From Epiperipatus broadwayi (taxonomy: Eukaryota > Onychophora > Udeonychophora > Euonychophora > Peripatidae), in assembly GCA_028023455.1 (NCBI GenBank), contig JAQFVV010000030.1, positions 8,646,876 to 8,710,875 on the forward strand: a stretch of 64,000 bases of DNA. The letters are read 5' to 3'. Under the pieces are notes generated by a model, which ran no database searches, was not told the DNA's origin, and saw only the letters and a list, made by a program, of their open reading frames with translations. This document shows, in pieces, positions 48,601 through 62,140 of the stretch (the first letter of the stretch is position 1; every line of letters starts with the position of its first letter). A program made the translations under genes and the position numbers.

Positions 48601-49761
48601 TCGCATTAGACTATGCATATGTGTAATATGTCATCTTTTTCTTATTGTATCAGCCTACCAAGTCACTTGTTTTTTACATACGATAAAATTTGCGTTTTTT
48701 ATGAACACTTTAGTGAAAGCAGATTAATTTTTTTTTTAAATCTACAAATAACAAATATCAATCCAATGTGTACATATGTACCTCTGAGACCTTGAATCAA
48801 CTGTAATTTTATATGAAGTTTTAAAGATAATATTTTCTAGCAGCTATAAGTATATAATACTTTTTTTTATATAAATAATTTGTAATATTATAGAATAAGG
48901 TCTGTTTTAGGCAGTAGAATAAATGGTCTGTTTTCTGAATATTGTATAATGTAAATGTAATTATATACTTAGCACGTTACAACATCAGGGCCTTCATAGA
49001 AGAGATAAAAATCATGTCACAGAATACATTAAGCTTGGCAGATAACAGATAGAAATAATGCTTTGAATAACCAGAATGACTATTCCCTTGACTTAATATA
49101 AAAATGAATTCATAATTAGAATGACAAACATAAGCAAATAAATCATGTAGCCACATCTGTGGATGAATTTATACATAAAAAACTTTTTTATCAAGTATAT
49201 ATAATGGATCCCTTTCTTAATCTCAAATTCTAGTCAAATTCTCATAAACAAACAGATAAACCAAAACATATAGCACTACTTAAAAAAAAATCACAGATCG
49301 CTGAAAATTTATGTTGAAAGCAGCTCCATAAATCACTTGCCCCACAAAGTAGTTTCACATTGGAAAAAATAGATTTTCAAATATCTAAAGCAATACCATA
49401 TACTTTATTAGCATTTGTTAATAATATCAATCAACAGCATCTAATCAAATTTTATAACTATTTGGTGGAAGATTATTACCATACACCTGAAATTAGTAAT
49501 AAATCTATAATTAAGAATCCAAATTCATTATCTATAACCCTCCTTAACTCTAAATATAAGAATATTTCTGAAAAACATCTATTGGACTCAGAAAAACTAC
49601 TGCTAATCCATTTTAGTCTAAAATCTAGTCTGTTATGATAGTCTATCCTCATTTACCGCAAGACAGCATTTTATATTGAATGAGAAAGACTGATTATTCG
49701 TAATTGTTAATATTTATTTTCTGCAACTAATGTTTAAAAAACAAATTATATATATATCTTT
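48601..49761. other. Intron stretch with one unassigned open frame
   Basis: A 92-codon plus-strand frame at 49360-49638 has moderately complex composition (KAIPYTLLAFVNNINQQHLI). It may be a retroelement remnant, but I do not recognise it and see no splice context. The rest is AT-rich. Confidence 0.4.
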
Positions 49762-50006
49762 AAAATAAAAATTCATATAACATTACAATACTAGAGAAAA
49801 CATTAAACTTTACTAAAATTCTTCCACAACCATGGTTTCATCTATTAACAAATAGACCTTTTCAAGTGAAATTCAAAAAAATATACCAATATATATCCCT
49901 TAAAAAGGTCTACCTACTAATAGATAAAATCAAGATTGGGAAAGAATTTTAGTAATGTAAAGATTTTTTGACTAGTATTGTAAAGTTATATGAATTTTTA
50001 TTTTAT
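49762..50006. repeat. Foldback element
   Basis: Arms of about 110 bp (AAAATAAAAATTCATATAAC...TTACTAAAATTCTT...AATAGACCTTTTCAAG and its inverted partner) leave a short centre near 49890. Identity is moderate with small gaps. Confidence 0.75.
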
Positions 50007-50427
50007 TTATTAATACTATAGCATAGCATTAGGCAGTATTTAATTTTTAATATATAAGTTTGTATCTTTATACATAGTTGAATAATAAACTTATTTTAAA
50101 TTAAATAAAGTTTTAATTTCTTCTGCAAAATTTGAAAAAAAAATAAAATGTTTAGATTGAAGTTACAATAAATCAAAGACTGTTCATATATTTTCAAATA
50201 AATCATATTGCTAGCTTATATACATCATATTAATTGAGCTAACATACAATATTAATGATAACTGACAAGTTTTTAAGTAGTCAATTATACACATAACCAT
50301 ACAATTGTTATTTGGATAGAAATTTGACTTATCATAGTAAGTTAGTGATTTCAATTAATAAACAATTTATGTTAATGACATAAAAAACTGATTCAAAAGA
50401 GTGTAAATGCATATGTATATAGTAGCT

Positions 50428-51344
50428 AAATAGCTGATGTTTCAGTACAATAACTAATATTTTCCTCAGAGCTTCTTTTTTCTTAAATCATAAGAATCTG
50501 TGTGGTGAGATTTAAAATCGTTATTTTTTTCTCATTTTCAAATTCTATTGATTGAGAAGTTTTAAAAAATATTTTATCCTCTAATAGCTTTTTCTAAATA
50601 TTGTTCATTTTCTTTAATTCACACTTTTCATTTATGTTCTTAGACCTTTTAAAAATCTTTATAGCTTTTCTTGACAGTCTCTGGTCATATTGTTCAATTT
50701 TTGTCAGAATATGTTTTATTAAAATTGATATCATGGTTAGTTAATTTAATGTGTGAATAAATTGCTGATGAATTAGATTTTTCTCTACTTGCCAAAAAGT
50801 GTTCTTCCTTTCTTATATTTATTCTACAATTAGTCTGTCTAATGTATGAATGTAAACAAACTCCACATAGAATTTTACAGACACATTAAATTCCATGTGG
50901 AATTTATTTACTTCAAAATATTGGATAGACCAATCATAGAATAAACCTAAAAAAGTAAGAACACATTTTAACAGTTAGATAAAAATCTAATTCATCAGCC
51001 ATTTATTCACACATTAAATTAACTAACCATAACATCAATTTTAATAACACATATATTCTGGCAAAAATTGAACAATATGACTAGAGACTGGTAAGGGAAG
51101 CTATAGAAATTTCTAAAATGTCTACGAACTTAAATGAAAAGTGTGAATTAAAGAAAATTAACAATATTTAGAAAAAGTTATTGGAGGATAAAATATTTTT
51201 TAAAACTTCTCAACCAATAGAATTTGAGAATGAGGAAAAAATAATAAAGGTAAAAAAAATAACGATTTAAATCTCATCACACACATTCTTATGAGAAAGA
51301 AGCTCTGAGCAAAGTCTTGTTATTATATTAAAACATCAGCTATT
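50428..51344. pseudogene. Penelope-like GIY-YIG fragments as an inverted dimer
   Basis: Arms of about 430-450 bp are inverted copies meeting at ATTCCATGTGGAATTT near 50890. On the minus strand of the left arm the frame reads CKILCGVCLHSYIRQTNCRI, then EEHFLASREKSNSSAIYSHI and LTNHDINFNK. This is the YIG-QT-R...EH...SSAI..H...NH.INF layout of a Penelope GIY-YIG nuclease with the central G changed (YIR). The right arm carries a more decayed copy. This is the second inverted dimer in the window. Confidence 0.65.
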
Positions 51345-51415
51345 ATATTTTTATTACATGAAAGCTCCCAAAAACAATACTATGAATTCATCATTTATCT
51401 AATATATATATATAT

Positions 51416-51509
51416 AATTACTTATATGTGAAACTGCTATCTGCTATCTAATATTTCAATCAGAAGACTGATTGAAATATTAGATAGCAGTTTCACATGT
51501 AAGTAATTT
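51416..51509. repeat. Near-perfect hairpin of about 94 bp
   Basis: AATTACTTATATGTGAAACT...AATATTTCAATCAG is followed, after AAGA, by its inverse. Arms are about 41-48 bp. The left arm has an extra CTGCTAT-type duplication of 7 bases. It is probably the remnant of a small MITE. Confidence 0.85.
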
Positions 51510-51959
51510 TATTTCTTACTTTTTTGGATATATAGTCCTTTAATTAGTTTTTATATATAGTTTATACATATGTTTCTTTTCTCCTTTATATATGTAACAT
51601 AGATTTATACAGTATTAAAAAAAATATGAATTCAGATTTATAAACTTCTGATAGAATAATCATGATTTCCATTTTAAAACCACATCAAAAACAAACAATC
51701 TTAAATTTTACAATATCTATTAATGAATATACTAAGGTAAGGCCCTCAAAACAGCCAGACAACTTAGTAAGCCTTGAATCATAAATATGTAATTTGCATA
51801 TTACTGTCAGCTAGAAAGTTTCTCTGCAATAATTCTCTAGATATATTCAATATATTCTAAACATTTCTTTGCCATGCCCCTTCTTTCTTTAATAATTCTG
51901 TAAATAATTTTATTTATGTATCAAGAAAAGAAAGTTAACAATAAAATCAAAATGATTAC

Positions 51960-52035
51960 CTCTGATTTATATTTGATGATGATAAATTTGAGACTGACAA
52001 ACCAGCTGCATTTTGTGATTTAAATGTAGGTTGAT
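51960..52035 (-). CDS. ZCCHC14/ZCCHC2-like protein, 76-bp exon, most 5' one found
   Basis: The acceptor is a T-rich tract ending TTATTTCAG at 52038-52036. The donor reads AGAG then GTAATC at 51960/51959. The exon holds 2 + 72 + 2 bases and encodes QPTFKSQNAAGLSVSNLSSS followed by NINQ, then AG, completed as Arg by exon 38204-37976. It requires an upstream exon leaving one base. No convincing partner was found between 52036 and the right edge, so the N-terminal part (in family members a PX-type region, from memory) is probably outside the window. Confidence 0.75.
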
Positions 52036-52562
52036 CTGAAATAAAATTAAAAAAAAAAGTGCATAAGATATATATATAAAAGGCAAAACTAAAATGTATA
52101 AAAATTTGTATATGTTTGATTACTCTAACCAAAATCTCAAAACTTTTCGATTGAAAATAATATTAAATAAAAAACTACTAATATTTACACTGTACTTATC
52201 TTTTACAGTATGGCAGTAGCCATTTTCTTATCTTAGGTACTTAGCAAAAATTGTTGCTATTGCAGCGCCAGTGAATGCCCTCCTAATACTGTGGATTTGA
52301 ATATTAAAATTCATTTAAATAGTTTTTCTTTTAAAAAAATCATGCTTCTGAAACTGCTAAAATTACATCCATAGTACATGTTAAATAATTATTGAAGACC
52401 GAAAGGCAATAAATTTGTGGGCAGAGGATATGAACAACAACAACAAAAAATTGTTCTATTAAATGACATTTTGCATCAGAAAATGATAGCCTATATGAAG
52501 ATTTTAGCAAAGAAGTCATTAAACATCATATGACTACCATCTCTTATGCTTGTGTATAACTG

Positions 52563-53383
52563 TTGTTAAAACAGGCAAAACTCACTATACGTATGCCACA
52601 CACAGCAAGCTAGAGTAATCAATAGATGCCAGAAGGCTTGTGCATAAAATCCCCATTTAGTGCCTACTCATCCAATATCCCCAGACTAGTTTCTGGCTTG
52701 TGGCCTTCGTCAGTGAGGAGCATTGGATCTGAGAGCACTGCATCTAGATCTTAGGATCTAATGCAACCCTCCAGCACCTACCTTTTATCTCCATTTAATT
52801 GGAAACATTAAAGTGTTTTCAGTTTAAGACTCATAGTTTTGTAGTTAAATGGAGATAAAAGGTGGTTGCTGGAGGGCTGCATTTTCCTAAGATCTAGATG
52901 CAGTGCTCTCAGATCCAAGGTTCCTCACTGACGAAAGCCACAAGCCAGAAACTAGTGTGATGTTTATTGGCTTAAAACCAATCCTGCCTAATAGGATATT
53001 GGTGGCTATGGTTATTAAAGAACCAAAGACACCAAAATATATGGTGAACTGGGTTCAGACCCATATAACTATATAAGCTGATGGGCTTGAATTGGAAACA
53101 TTAAAAGTGTTTTCAGTTTAAGACTCATAGTTTTGTAGTTAAATGGAGATAAAAGGTGGTTGCTGGAGGGTTGCATTAGATCCTAAGATCTAGATGCAGT
53201 GTTCTCAGATCCAAGGCTTCTCACTCACGAAGGCCACAAGCCAGAAACCAGTCTGGGGATATTGGATGAGTAGGCACTAGATGGGGATTTTATGAACAAG
53301 CCTTCTGGCATCCATTGATTACTCTAACTTGCTGTGTGTGGCATACATATAGTGAGTTTTGCCTGTTTTAACAAAGAAGTCAT
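52563..53383. repeat. Composite foldback with internal direct repeat
   Basis: The outer arms of about 240 bp are inverted copies: TTGTTAAAACAGGCAAAACT at the left; CTTCTGGCATCCATTGATTA to GCCTGTTTTAACAA at the right. Two direct copies of about 165 bp (GTTTTCAGTTTAAGACTCAT to GATCCAAGG; about 52817 and 53112) lie inside. The repeat core with CACTGACGAAAGCCACAAGC and ACTAGTCTGGGG also occurs at 33.2 kb and, weaker, 14.9 kb. Confidence 0.85.
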
Positions 53384-56300
53384 TGAAAATGGTGAGATCA
53401 AACTATTTACTACAGTAAGGGATGATAGCTAATTAGAAAAAAAAAAACAGATGTAGTTATCAAGCAAGTATTGTACAACTGGAAAGTTACAAAATTAATA
53501 TTACTTAGATATACTATCTTTTGTAAAAAAGAATAAAGCAGAAAGATAATAAATTTTATTTTTGCTTTGCGAGTGATTGAGTAAATACATTCACAAATGC
53601 ATGCACTTAGAAATGTTCTCTTATTCATTTTATTACATCAACATCTTTTTCATAACTGATTTATTTTACCCTTCAATTTCCTGAATTCATAATTTTTTGG
53701 GGGGATAAGTCATCTATCTGGTATTTGAACTCATTTGGAAGACTGCCATGCATATTCATTAAAATCTTATTTAGTATCCAACATAAATTCAAATGAATGT
53801 TTCAAAGAGTTATAAAAATAACAAGATTTATCAAATAATTTTAATTCTGTCAACATATTCTGAAGTGTCAGATAAAAGAATTACAAAGTTACCAATTAAA
53901 TTTTTAAAAAAAGCAGAATAGTTTCAATAACTATGTAATAAATGTTCAATATAGTTATAAAGATTCTTTATAGCAATTGGGTTTAGGAAGATTCAGAAAG
54001 CAGATTGAATTCCCAGATTTCTGTCTATCATACTATAATGATATATATTTACCAATAATAAAATTTATGAAATAATAGTTTTCAAATGATATCTTTTACA
54101 AGACAAATTTTTTAGTATCATTTTACCAAACTTGCAAAAACTGATCTCTTGTATCAATGTAATTTATCAATCAATGCCAATGTAATGTTTCATCTATATG
54201 ATATATTAATGATTGAACGACTAATCCACATAATTTCTCACAAAACTGATCAAAGTGAATTCATTTTTCAAATGATTAGTATATTATATTGATAAGACAG
54301 AGCATTATTTACAAGTTTTTAAAATCAAAAATATTCTTACTTGTAAAAGATGCTTAAGATATGTACATATGAACATTATTATTTCAAGTGTCATTATATA
54401 CTCGGTGCTTTTACTGAAAATTACTTTTTGGGAAATAATTTTTCTGAGAACAATCAATATTTATATAAAATTTTTACAGCAGATATTTCTAAAATAAATT
54501 TACTTCTCTATTTTTAATGTAGTTTACACACAAAATTATATTATGGCTGCTATCTAATAATTTAGATGGGATAAAAACTACAGATCTTTCTATAAAATAG
54601 GCAACATAATTTAAAATTTTAGATCATAAAATCATAAACTACAGAATAGCTAAATAAATATTTTATAAAATACATTTTTAATTAGTAATACTATATGTAT
54701 ATTATATTTAATGTTTTCACGGTTATATGTAAATAAAATAGTTTTTGGGTTAAACAGTGTGTTAGTATTGATCAATTCCCAACATTTCGATGAAATATCA
54801 TATGCCATTGTCAAGGTTAACTTTTCAAAGAAAAACCGTTACATCTCAAATAGTAATGAGATTAGGTGTGAGATTAAGAATAAGATTGAGTGTGAAGTAT
54901 TTGAGCATTCAGAATATGTGGACTAACAAAATGTTTATATATTGTACTGCTAGTGAATATATATAACATTACATGTTTCATAATTTTTTTTTAAAAAAAT
55001 ATGATTAGTTTTAAGATTTTTAAACCAAAATTTTGCAAAAGCAAAAGATTGGGTCATATTTTTCTATTAAATAAAACTTCTTAGCAAGAGGGGGGAGAAA
55101 TATAAAGTACAATTAGAAAAGATTTAAAAACTTTTTTTTTTTAAAACTCTTTTTTTTTTATAAAGCAAAAATAAGTTAGGAGAATAAAATGTGTAAAATA
55201 AATCTTAAGCGAAATCTAAAATAAAAAAGTTTAAAATTCATTCTCCCCTTTTTTAAAATAGTTAAATAAAATGGCTAAAAATAAACAAATGTAAAATATT
55301 AAAATAAAATTTGTTATAAAAGAAACTTTTGTAAAATATCTCATCAACTTTGAAATACAATTAAGTGCAAGATTCCTGGACGATAAGATATTAGATTAAT
55401 CTGAGCAAAGGACTAAGATAACCAGAAATGTAAAATTAATTAAAAGACAGATTCAAGTCTAGATCAAATAAAGCAATGGGAGAGTTAAGATATAAAAGTT
55501 ACATCTTCGTTATTGTTCTTCAGTCGGCACTGCAATCTGCTAGATCATTCATCAGTCGGGTTTGTGATATACAGTTTGCATCGGGTTCTTCCTAAAGAAT
55601 ACAAAATATTCGGAAATTGTAAACGCAGTAGTAAGCCAATCATTACTGCTGTGGTCAACATTAATGGAGAGGCTGCACAACCCGAAAGGGCTTCATGCAC
55701 CAAGCCCTCAGTCATAAACTATCCTACCTGAATCAGTGCCGTGATTATAAAGTAGAAGCTGTCGCATATCCTCTCTCTCATTATTTGATATAAACCTGGA
55801 AGGAAAGACACGTAGCCATCGATGGAGGAACAAACAATCAACTGGTTGGAAAATAAAACAAATAAAAACCTAGCTAAAGATACTTTTAAATATATTCTGA
55901 TCACAGTCTAGACTCCTTATTTTAAATGAATGAACTTTAAGTAATGGACTAGCACAACTATAGCCTAAAGTCACTTATATTTTTCTTATGTCAAATCTTT
56001 TATTGTTATAGTGTGTTAAATATATATGTGTGTAAATAAATATTAATGTTTGCTCTAATTGTTATTTTATCTATTTTCTCTTTCTCTCTTGTCACTGCAT
56101 TACCAGTAAATTAGTGTAGAGTTATTTTATGAGTAAAGTAAATGTACTTGACTCTGAGACAGAGTGTGATCTAGTCATGGGATATTTCAAGCACTGGATT
56201 GTAAGCCTGTTGTGCGAAGCATGCTGATTATAAACTTATGATTGACTGCCATCTGAGGTTGATCCTTAAAACAAATAAAATGCTTTGGATGGCAGGGGTT

Positions 56301-59300
56301 TGAATCTAACAGTTGAGAAGTGTGACAGCCTGGAAATGTGATCATAGGTTATACTTTGTATAGCCTCGGTCTGGTTATAGGTACCGTGGATGTTTCATCT
56401 ATCTAAGGTATTATACTTCTCTGCTTGAAGGGCCGGTCTGCTGCTGTAATGGAAGTACAGCCTGAGTTAAAATCGAGATCTAAAGAAAATGATAAGAGCA
56501 ATTTTCTCCGACCCGGTTCAATATATATAATATAACCTTTAGCTTTGGCAGAAGCTAAATGTTAAATCAAATTTGTGGACCAAGACACCTAAAATTTTTT
56601 TTATATAGTTTAATTTTGTTGTGAATAAACTGTTGGTAATACTTTATAATGTCATAACATTGATGTAAGTACTGCTATATCAGCATTGTATCTGTTGGAC
56701 AGCTGTAAAACATTTTTACATATCTTAAATAATAAGTTTTAACTTAAATAAATTTTTAAGATGTTAAAAGTCTTTAAATATTTAAATAGCTGATAATATC
56801 AATGATAAAATAGTGCAATATAAAATTAATAATGCTAAATTAGTTGTAATCTAACTGCTAAAATGTTTTAAAAAGCTTATATTATTCTTAAAGTTCAGAA
56901 ACCAGGTTCAAATCCTATTTTTGGCTGGCTGGTACCTAAAACTAAAGCTGTAATATTTTAATTCATTTTAATGTTAATATATAATATTCTAGTTAAATAT
57001 TTTAAACCAATTTAATTAGAAAAGAATTTGATAAAGCTAGTAATTAAAATTAGAATTTTAAAGTAGTGAATAAATGAATATTGTATGAATGAATAATATT
57101 TACTTTTAAATATTCTAAAAAAAAAGTTTTAAAATCTATTCTGAAATATTTATTTAAATTTAAAACAGTAATAAATAAAGGTATTAAATTGTATTAATAA
57201 TTGTTTTATTAAAGATATAAATTTTAATTATGCAATATTTTTATTTTTATCCTAGTGTAGTTTATAATTGATTATTTTTCTTTGCAACCAGAAAGTGTTT
57301 TTAATTAATTTCAAGAGTCTAAAAAAATTGATTTATTGTAAAATTGAATATTAATCAGATAATTTTCGACTTCTTTTCTATTTTCTCAAAAATCATCACA
57401 TACTACTTGTCTCAGTTAACTTCATTTGTTTAATTTGTAGCAGTTGTATTTTAAATTTTTAAAAAAGTGTAATTTTCTTTAAATTTTTTTTTTTTTTTTT
57501 TAGCTCAGTATGATAGAGTAATTTAAAACTATTTTGACACAATTATCTGGATGGAAACACAAAAGGAACTGAAATCGCTATATCTGCCAGCATAATGATA
57601 ATATATTTCATTGTTATAATGTTTAGAATATTATTTTTAAAGTTTACTGTGTTAGAAAGCTTCAGAAGTTATGGTTGTTACCCATTGTCATGACTTAAAA
57701 ACAACTGACAATTTTAAAGTCCAACTGAACGTCTATGTTGTAAATAAAATTGCCACAAAATATTTGACTATCTTATTAACAAGAACATTACAGAAAATAT
57801 TAATAATTTCTTGATATTTTCTTTAAAATATTTGTTTTTGCCAAATTGTCTTGAATATATTTACCTGAGTAAATAGACCTTAAAAGTCAAGATTAAAAAC
57901 TATATTGATATAGCGAATATATTTTCAGATGTTTAAACCTACAAAAGAAAAAGTTTAACTAATAATTTATATTTCAATAAAATAATTATTGTGCTGTATT
58001 CTAATAATCATTCTATTATTATTTGAAAAACAGCAATAAGACTTTATTTATTACAATTATTTCCATTTTCTCCCCCTGAAAGAAAAAAAAAATCATTTTT
58101 TCCAGAGGAGTAATAAGGGAAATCAATTTACAATGAAATGTTAGTAATTAATATTTGAAATTTAAAAATGTTTCATATGATAAACAATTTGGAAATTTAA
58201 ATTTACCTGCAAAATGACATAATATTTAATAAATGCCTGAAATAATATTTAAGTTATTTCTTCCTTCTGCGCATTGCTATGGAAACTGTCCAAGTCACAA
58301 ATATGATATTGCGATTAAATATTTTGTCCAGCAAATATTAACTATGTTAATAAACGCTATTTATCAGAAGTACTAAATTATACAATATTCACATTATTAC
58401 AAATTTGAATAGTGGACTAATTTAAAAACTTGAATTCAAATACTTGAGATATATTTACTATAGTAAGTACTATGAACATTTATAATAATCTAAGTCCCTG
58501 AATGTATTGAATGAATAGTCATAAACTTATCCAATCCTTGCTAGTAGGATTATTTGAAGCTTACTAAGGATATCCAAAAGAAACATGTTTTACATTTCAT
58601 AATTATATTATAGATTTTAATATCATAGTTATATTGTATTATATAATGGATATGTTTGCTGTCCTAAACATGTTGGTGCCAACATTCTTCTTCATGTTTA
58701 AGTTTAACAGAGAATAATTCAAGAAGGAAGAAAGACATTATTTAATTTATTTGATGGTAAAAGGTTGAATTTATTTGTATTATGATTTTTCATACTATGT
58801 TTTATTTATGTGCATGTTTATGCTATATTTTGAAATATTAGAGGTTAAAGTTCTCAAATTAGTACTTTAACATATTTAAAATATGTATCTCTCTTTTTAA
58901 ATAAGAAACATTTATTTATGAAGGCATATTGTTATGATGTAAGCTGAATAATTAGATGTATATTTCTGATTTACTTTATCATTATTCATTGCCTAATGTT
59001 AATAAAGCCATATTTGGCATTAATTATTATTTATCGTATTTCACATTGGTTAGCTATTGTATTTTTGTTAGATATTAGATTTAAATTCTCTATTTTAGGG
59101 GTGCTTTTATATGGCAGTATATTTAAAGATGGTAGTGTTAGTCTTCATCATTATTTTGCTAGCTTATTTTCCAAAAAAAAAAAGAATGGTAGCATTTGTC
59201 TCTCATTATTTGTTGCCTTGTTAACATTTATATGCTCATAACATATATTTTTAGGGATTGTAGCTTTGTTTCTCTATTTTTAAGGCAATTCCTATTTAGA

Positions 59301-61739
59301 ATTTTGTCCCTGATGCGCATTCTCATTATTTTCCCTGACTAGTGACAAAGTCCTAGATCCTTTATTAGCCCTCAAAAATAGATGGGTCTCATGAGCTATG
59401 CCATAATACTTTCACTTTGTCTTACTTTATTATTATTGAAGATGAATTTTGTTTGTAGTTATAGTACGTTTAATAAAGCATGTGTAAGATTTTACCATGG
59501 CCTTATCTTAGTGGTTTTTTCCCAAAATATTGAGGAATTCTATCTTCCATCTATAGCACTGAACTTAAAATGTAAATTCATTGAATCCTCTATTTGAGCT
59601 TTGTTAATTATCAGGACTAAGGTGATAAATAACAAATTTGAAAATTATTGAAATTTATTTTAGACATAGATAGAAAATAAACATCTGTCTTATAATTCCT
59701 TTATTGCTGAATTGTTAAGCTATTATTATTATTGAGTATGTTAAATATTCACAAAAGGGACACTACTTATATGAAGATTATTATCATTGTATGAATGAAT
59801 TGATAAATGAAAATTTTGGACTAAATAAACAATAAAAAGTTACTTTAATATATGGATTATTTTGCTTAATCCAATGAAATTTATTTATACTAAAACATGA
59901 TGTAAATATTTATTTTGATTCTTCTGTTAAATTTTGAAAAAATGACATTGCGAAAATATTGACTAAGTGGACTCCAATATAAATTAATTGTAAATTTGTT
60001 TTTGATTTTCTGTAAATAAATAATTCTTATTTAAGAAATTTCTCATAGTTGTTTCTTCACATCATTCCACTTATCAAATACAAATCATTTCACATGTTGA
60101 ATAAATTTTAAATGTTTTATAAAATATTATACAATTATTTTAAGTGTATTTTCTAAAAGAGTACATGACATTTAAATTAATGAGTCACTTTATTGAATTA
60201 CTTAAGCATTATTATTACATCTAAGAAAGATGTATTTGCTTAATAAAATATTGCAATTGGATTTGTTATTTGGATCACTTTAATTAATTTGATTTGCATA
60301 TTTTAAATCACTGTGCATATTTATTCTAAAGTTATTTTCATATTTAAAGATCATATTTATTATTTTTGATAAAATTTAATTATACAAGAACCTAGTTCAT
60401 ATCTAGAAGGTATTTTAAGTAGATTGATTCTAGGATGTTTAGGATGGCTATAAAATCCCTTACCCATTCTTTATCTTATTCTAAAATTAAGAGATCATGT
60501 TGTATTTTATTTAAATATTAATAATCCTGTTATTGACATAATTATGATAAGACATTACGCTTATGGAAAGTGTATGTCTTATTTATTTTGTTAACTAGGA
60601 TTTCATTCAACAATGAATAAATCTAGACTCAAAGAATTTATAGGATCATATTACCGTGAGATACTCTAATATAATTTCATGAACCATATTATTATATTTA
60701 TTTTGATATTAAAATTTTACATTCAAAGATGGATTTTAACTGGTATAGATTTTAAAAGAACATTTCAAAATTTAATAAAAATTAAATGTTTTATCTGATC
60801 AAAGCAATGCAATGATTAGAGGATTTTTAGAAAATGGATTTAAAAAAAAGGAGTTGTATTACATCTTTGTAGTAGAAAGAAATTTAAATGTAACCTTAAT
60901 GGCATATTTTTACCATATCAACATTCTTTTATTTGTGCTAGAGTGAGTTGAGATTTCTCCTCTTGATTTATTAATATAATATTACTTTGTATTTTACTAT
61001 ATTTTATTATAATGCTTCCGCAATATATTTTTGTATTGTGGCATATGTTATGAACCCATTAAGCACGGCCTTGTCAAACGTTAGCTATCAAGTGATGTTT
61101 TAGTTTGTACTTTGTGCAACAGCATTGTTTTTCTCCCTCTTTATTTTCTTTTATTGGCTATTCAAAATTTAAAACTATAAAATTTTATTGGCTTTAATTT
61201 TTTAGTTAAGGAAATTTATTCACTGCTGTCATTGGTCGTAGAACATAGAAAATAGTTATTATCATGTTTAAATAGTCTCTCATATCAATGTTTATAAGAA
61301 ATATAATATTATAACGCATTTTAAAAGGATTTCTAAGCAATTTTTTTAATAGATTTCTATATTTGTATAAAGAAATACATACACTTTCATTGCAATTTCT
61401 TATTAAAAAATAAAATTATCAATTGTATAAACAAATCAAAAGTGGTACACACATAAAATATAATTAAAAAATAGAAACATAGAATAGAATCATAAATCCA
61501 ACATTACATTTTAATTAGGTATAAAATAAACAGTTCTTACGTTTTATATGTTGTGTGCGTGTGTGGGGGATACTTATGTATTTTAAATGGACTAAAAATT
61601 AATTGATTTAGATTTTTATTTAGCAAAAATTGATTTAGTTTGCTACAGTATTTATTTATTAAAATTTTAATTTAGATTTGTTTGAAGTAAATATATGAGA
61701 ACTTGAAAGTTTGTGGATTTATTTTGAATAAATATTTAA
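53384..61739. other. Long AT-rich stretch without a recognised gene
   Basis: Open frames here are short and unsupported. Two patches have higher complexity: 55500-55740 (GTCGGCACTGCAATCTGCTA, AACCCGAAAGGGCTTCATGC) and 56150-56520 (GGATGGCAGGGGTTTGAATC). They look like decayed retroelement pieces but show no recognisable coding. The frames at 58996-59241 and 59382-59597 have no motif I know. A candidate minus-strand exon around 54350-54420 was considered and rejected. Confidence 0.45.
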
Positions 61740-62140
61740 AAAATTATTTTTTTTATAAACCCGGAAATAAGTTTTTACCGCCTTGATTTAAAAATCTTAA
61801 CTCTACCATTTTGAACAGCAAAAACCATAATAACCTTCCCGAAAAATACCGAAACCGCAATGCACGATGGTGAATATTTTGTAACTCAGACATCATGTGA
61901 TCACTGGTATAAAATATGAAGTTTGGAGAATCCACATGAGTTGCTACAAATTTTCAGCGTGTGTAGAACTTAAACAGGTTCAAATTTTTAAATAATCATT
62001 TTTTTTTCCATCTAGATGATGGCAGGCTGAACTTATCGAGAAGCAGAAAGCTTTGCTAGGCATCTGACTTCTCATCCTGCTAGAAGAAAGATGGACAACA
62101 ACAGATAACCAGAAACCACCATCGATTAATTAATTAATTC
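61740..62140. other. GC-richer patch, possible promoter or exon region
   Basis: Less AT-rich than the surrounding 8 kb, with CpG words, a TCATGTGATCAC E-box-like site (about 61894) and, on the plus strand, a splice-acceptor-like TTTTTTTTCCATCTAG at about 62015. The 60-codon minus-strand frame (61753-61935) has no known motif. It could hold a transcription start for the minus-strand gene or a neighbour, but nothing proves either. Confidence 0.25.

Noticed and set aside
54345-54420. A minus-strand exon candidate with a TTTTCAG acceptor, an open frame and a GTAAGA donor
   Set aside because: Its only open frame ends on a codon boundary, but exon 52035-51960 needs an upstream exon leaving one base. 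No homology was recognised.
58996-59597. Two hydrophobic open frames that could suggest a membrane protein
   Set aside because: They are T-rich sequence giving Leu/Ile/Phe by chance, with an A-run inside, no splice support and no conserved motif.
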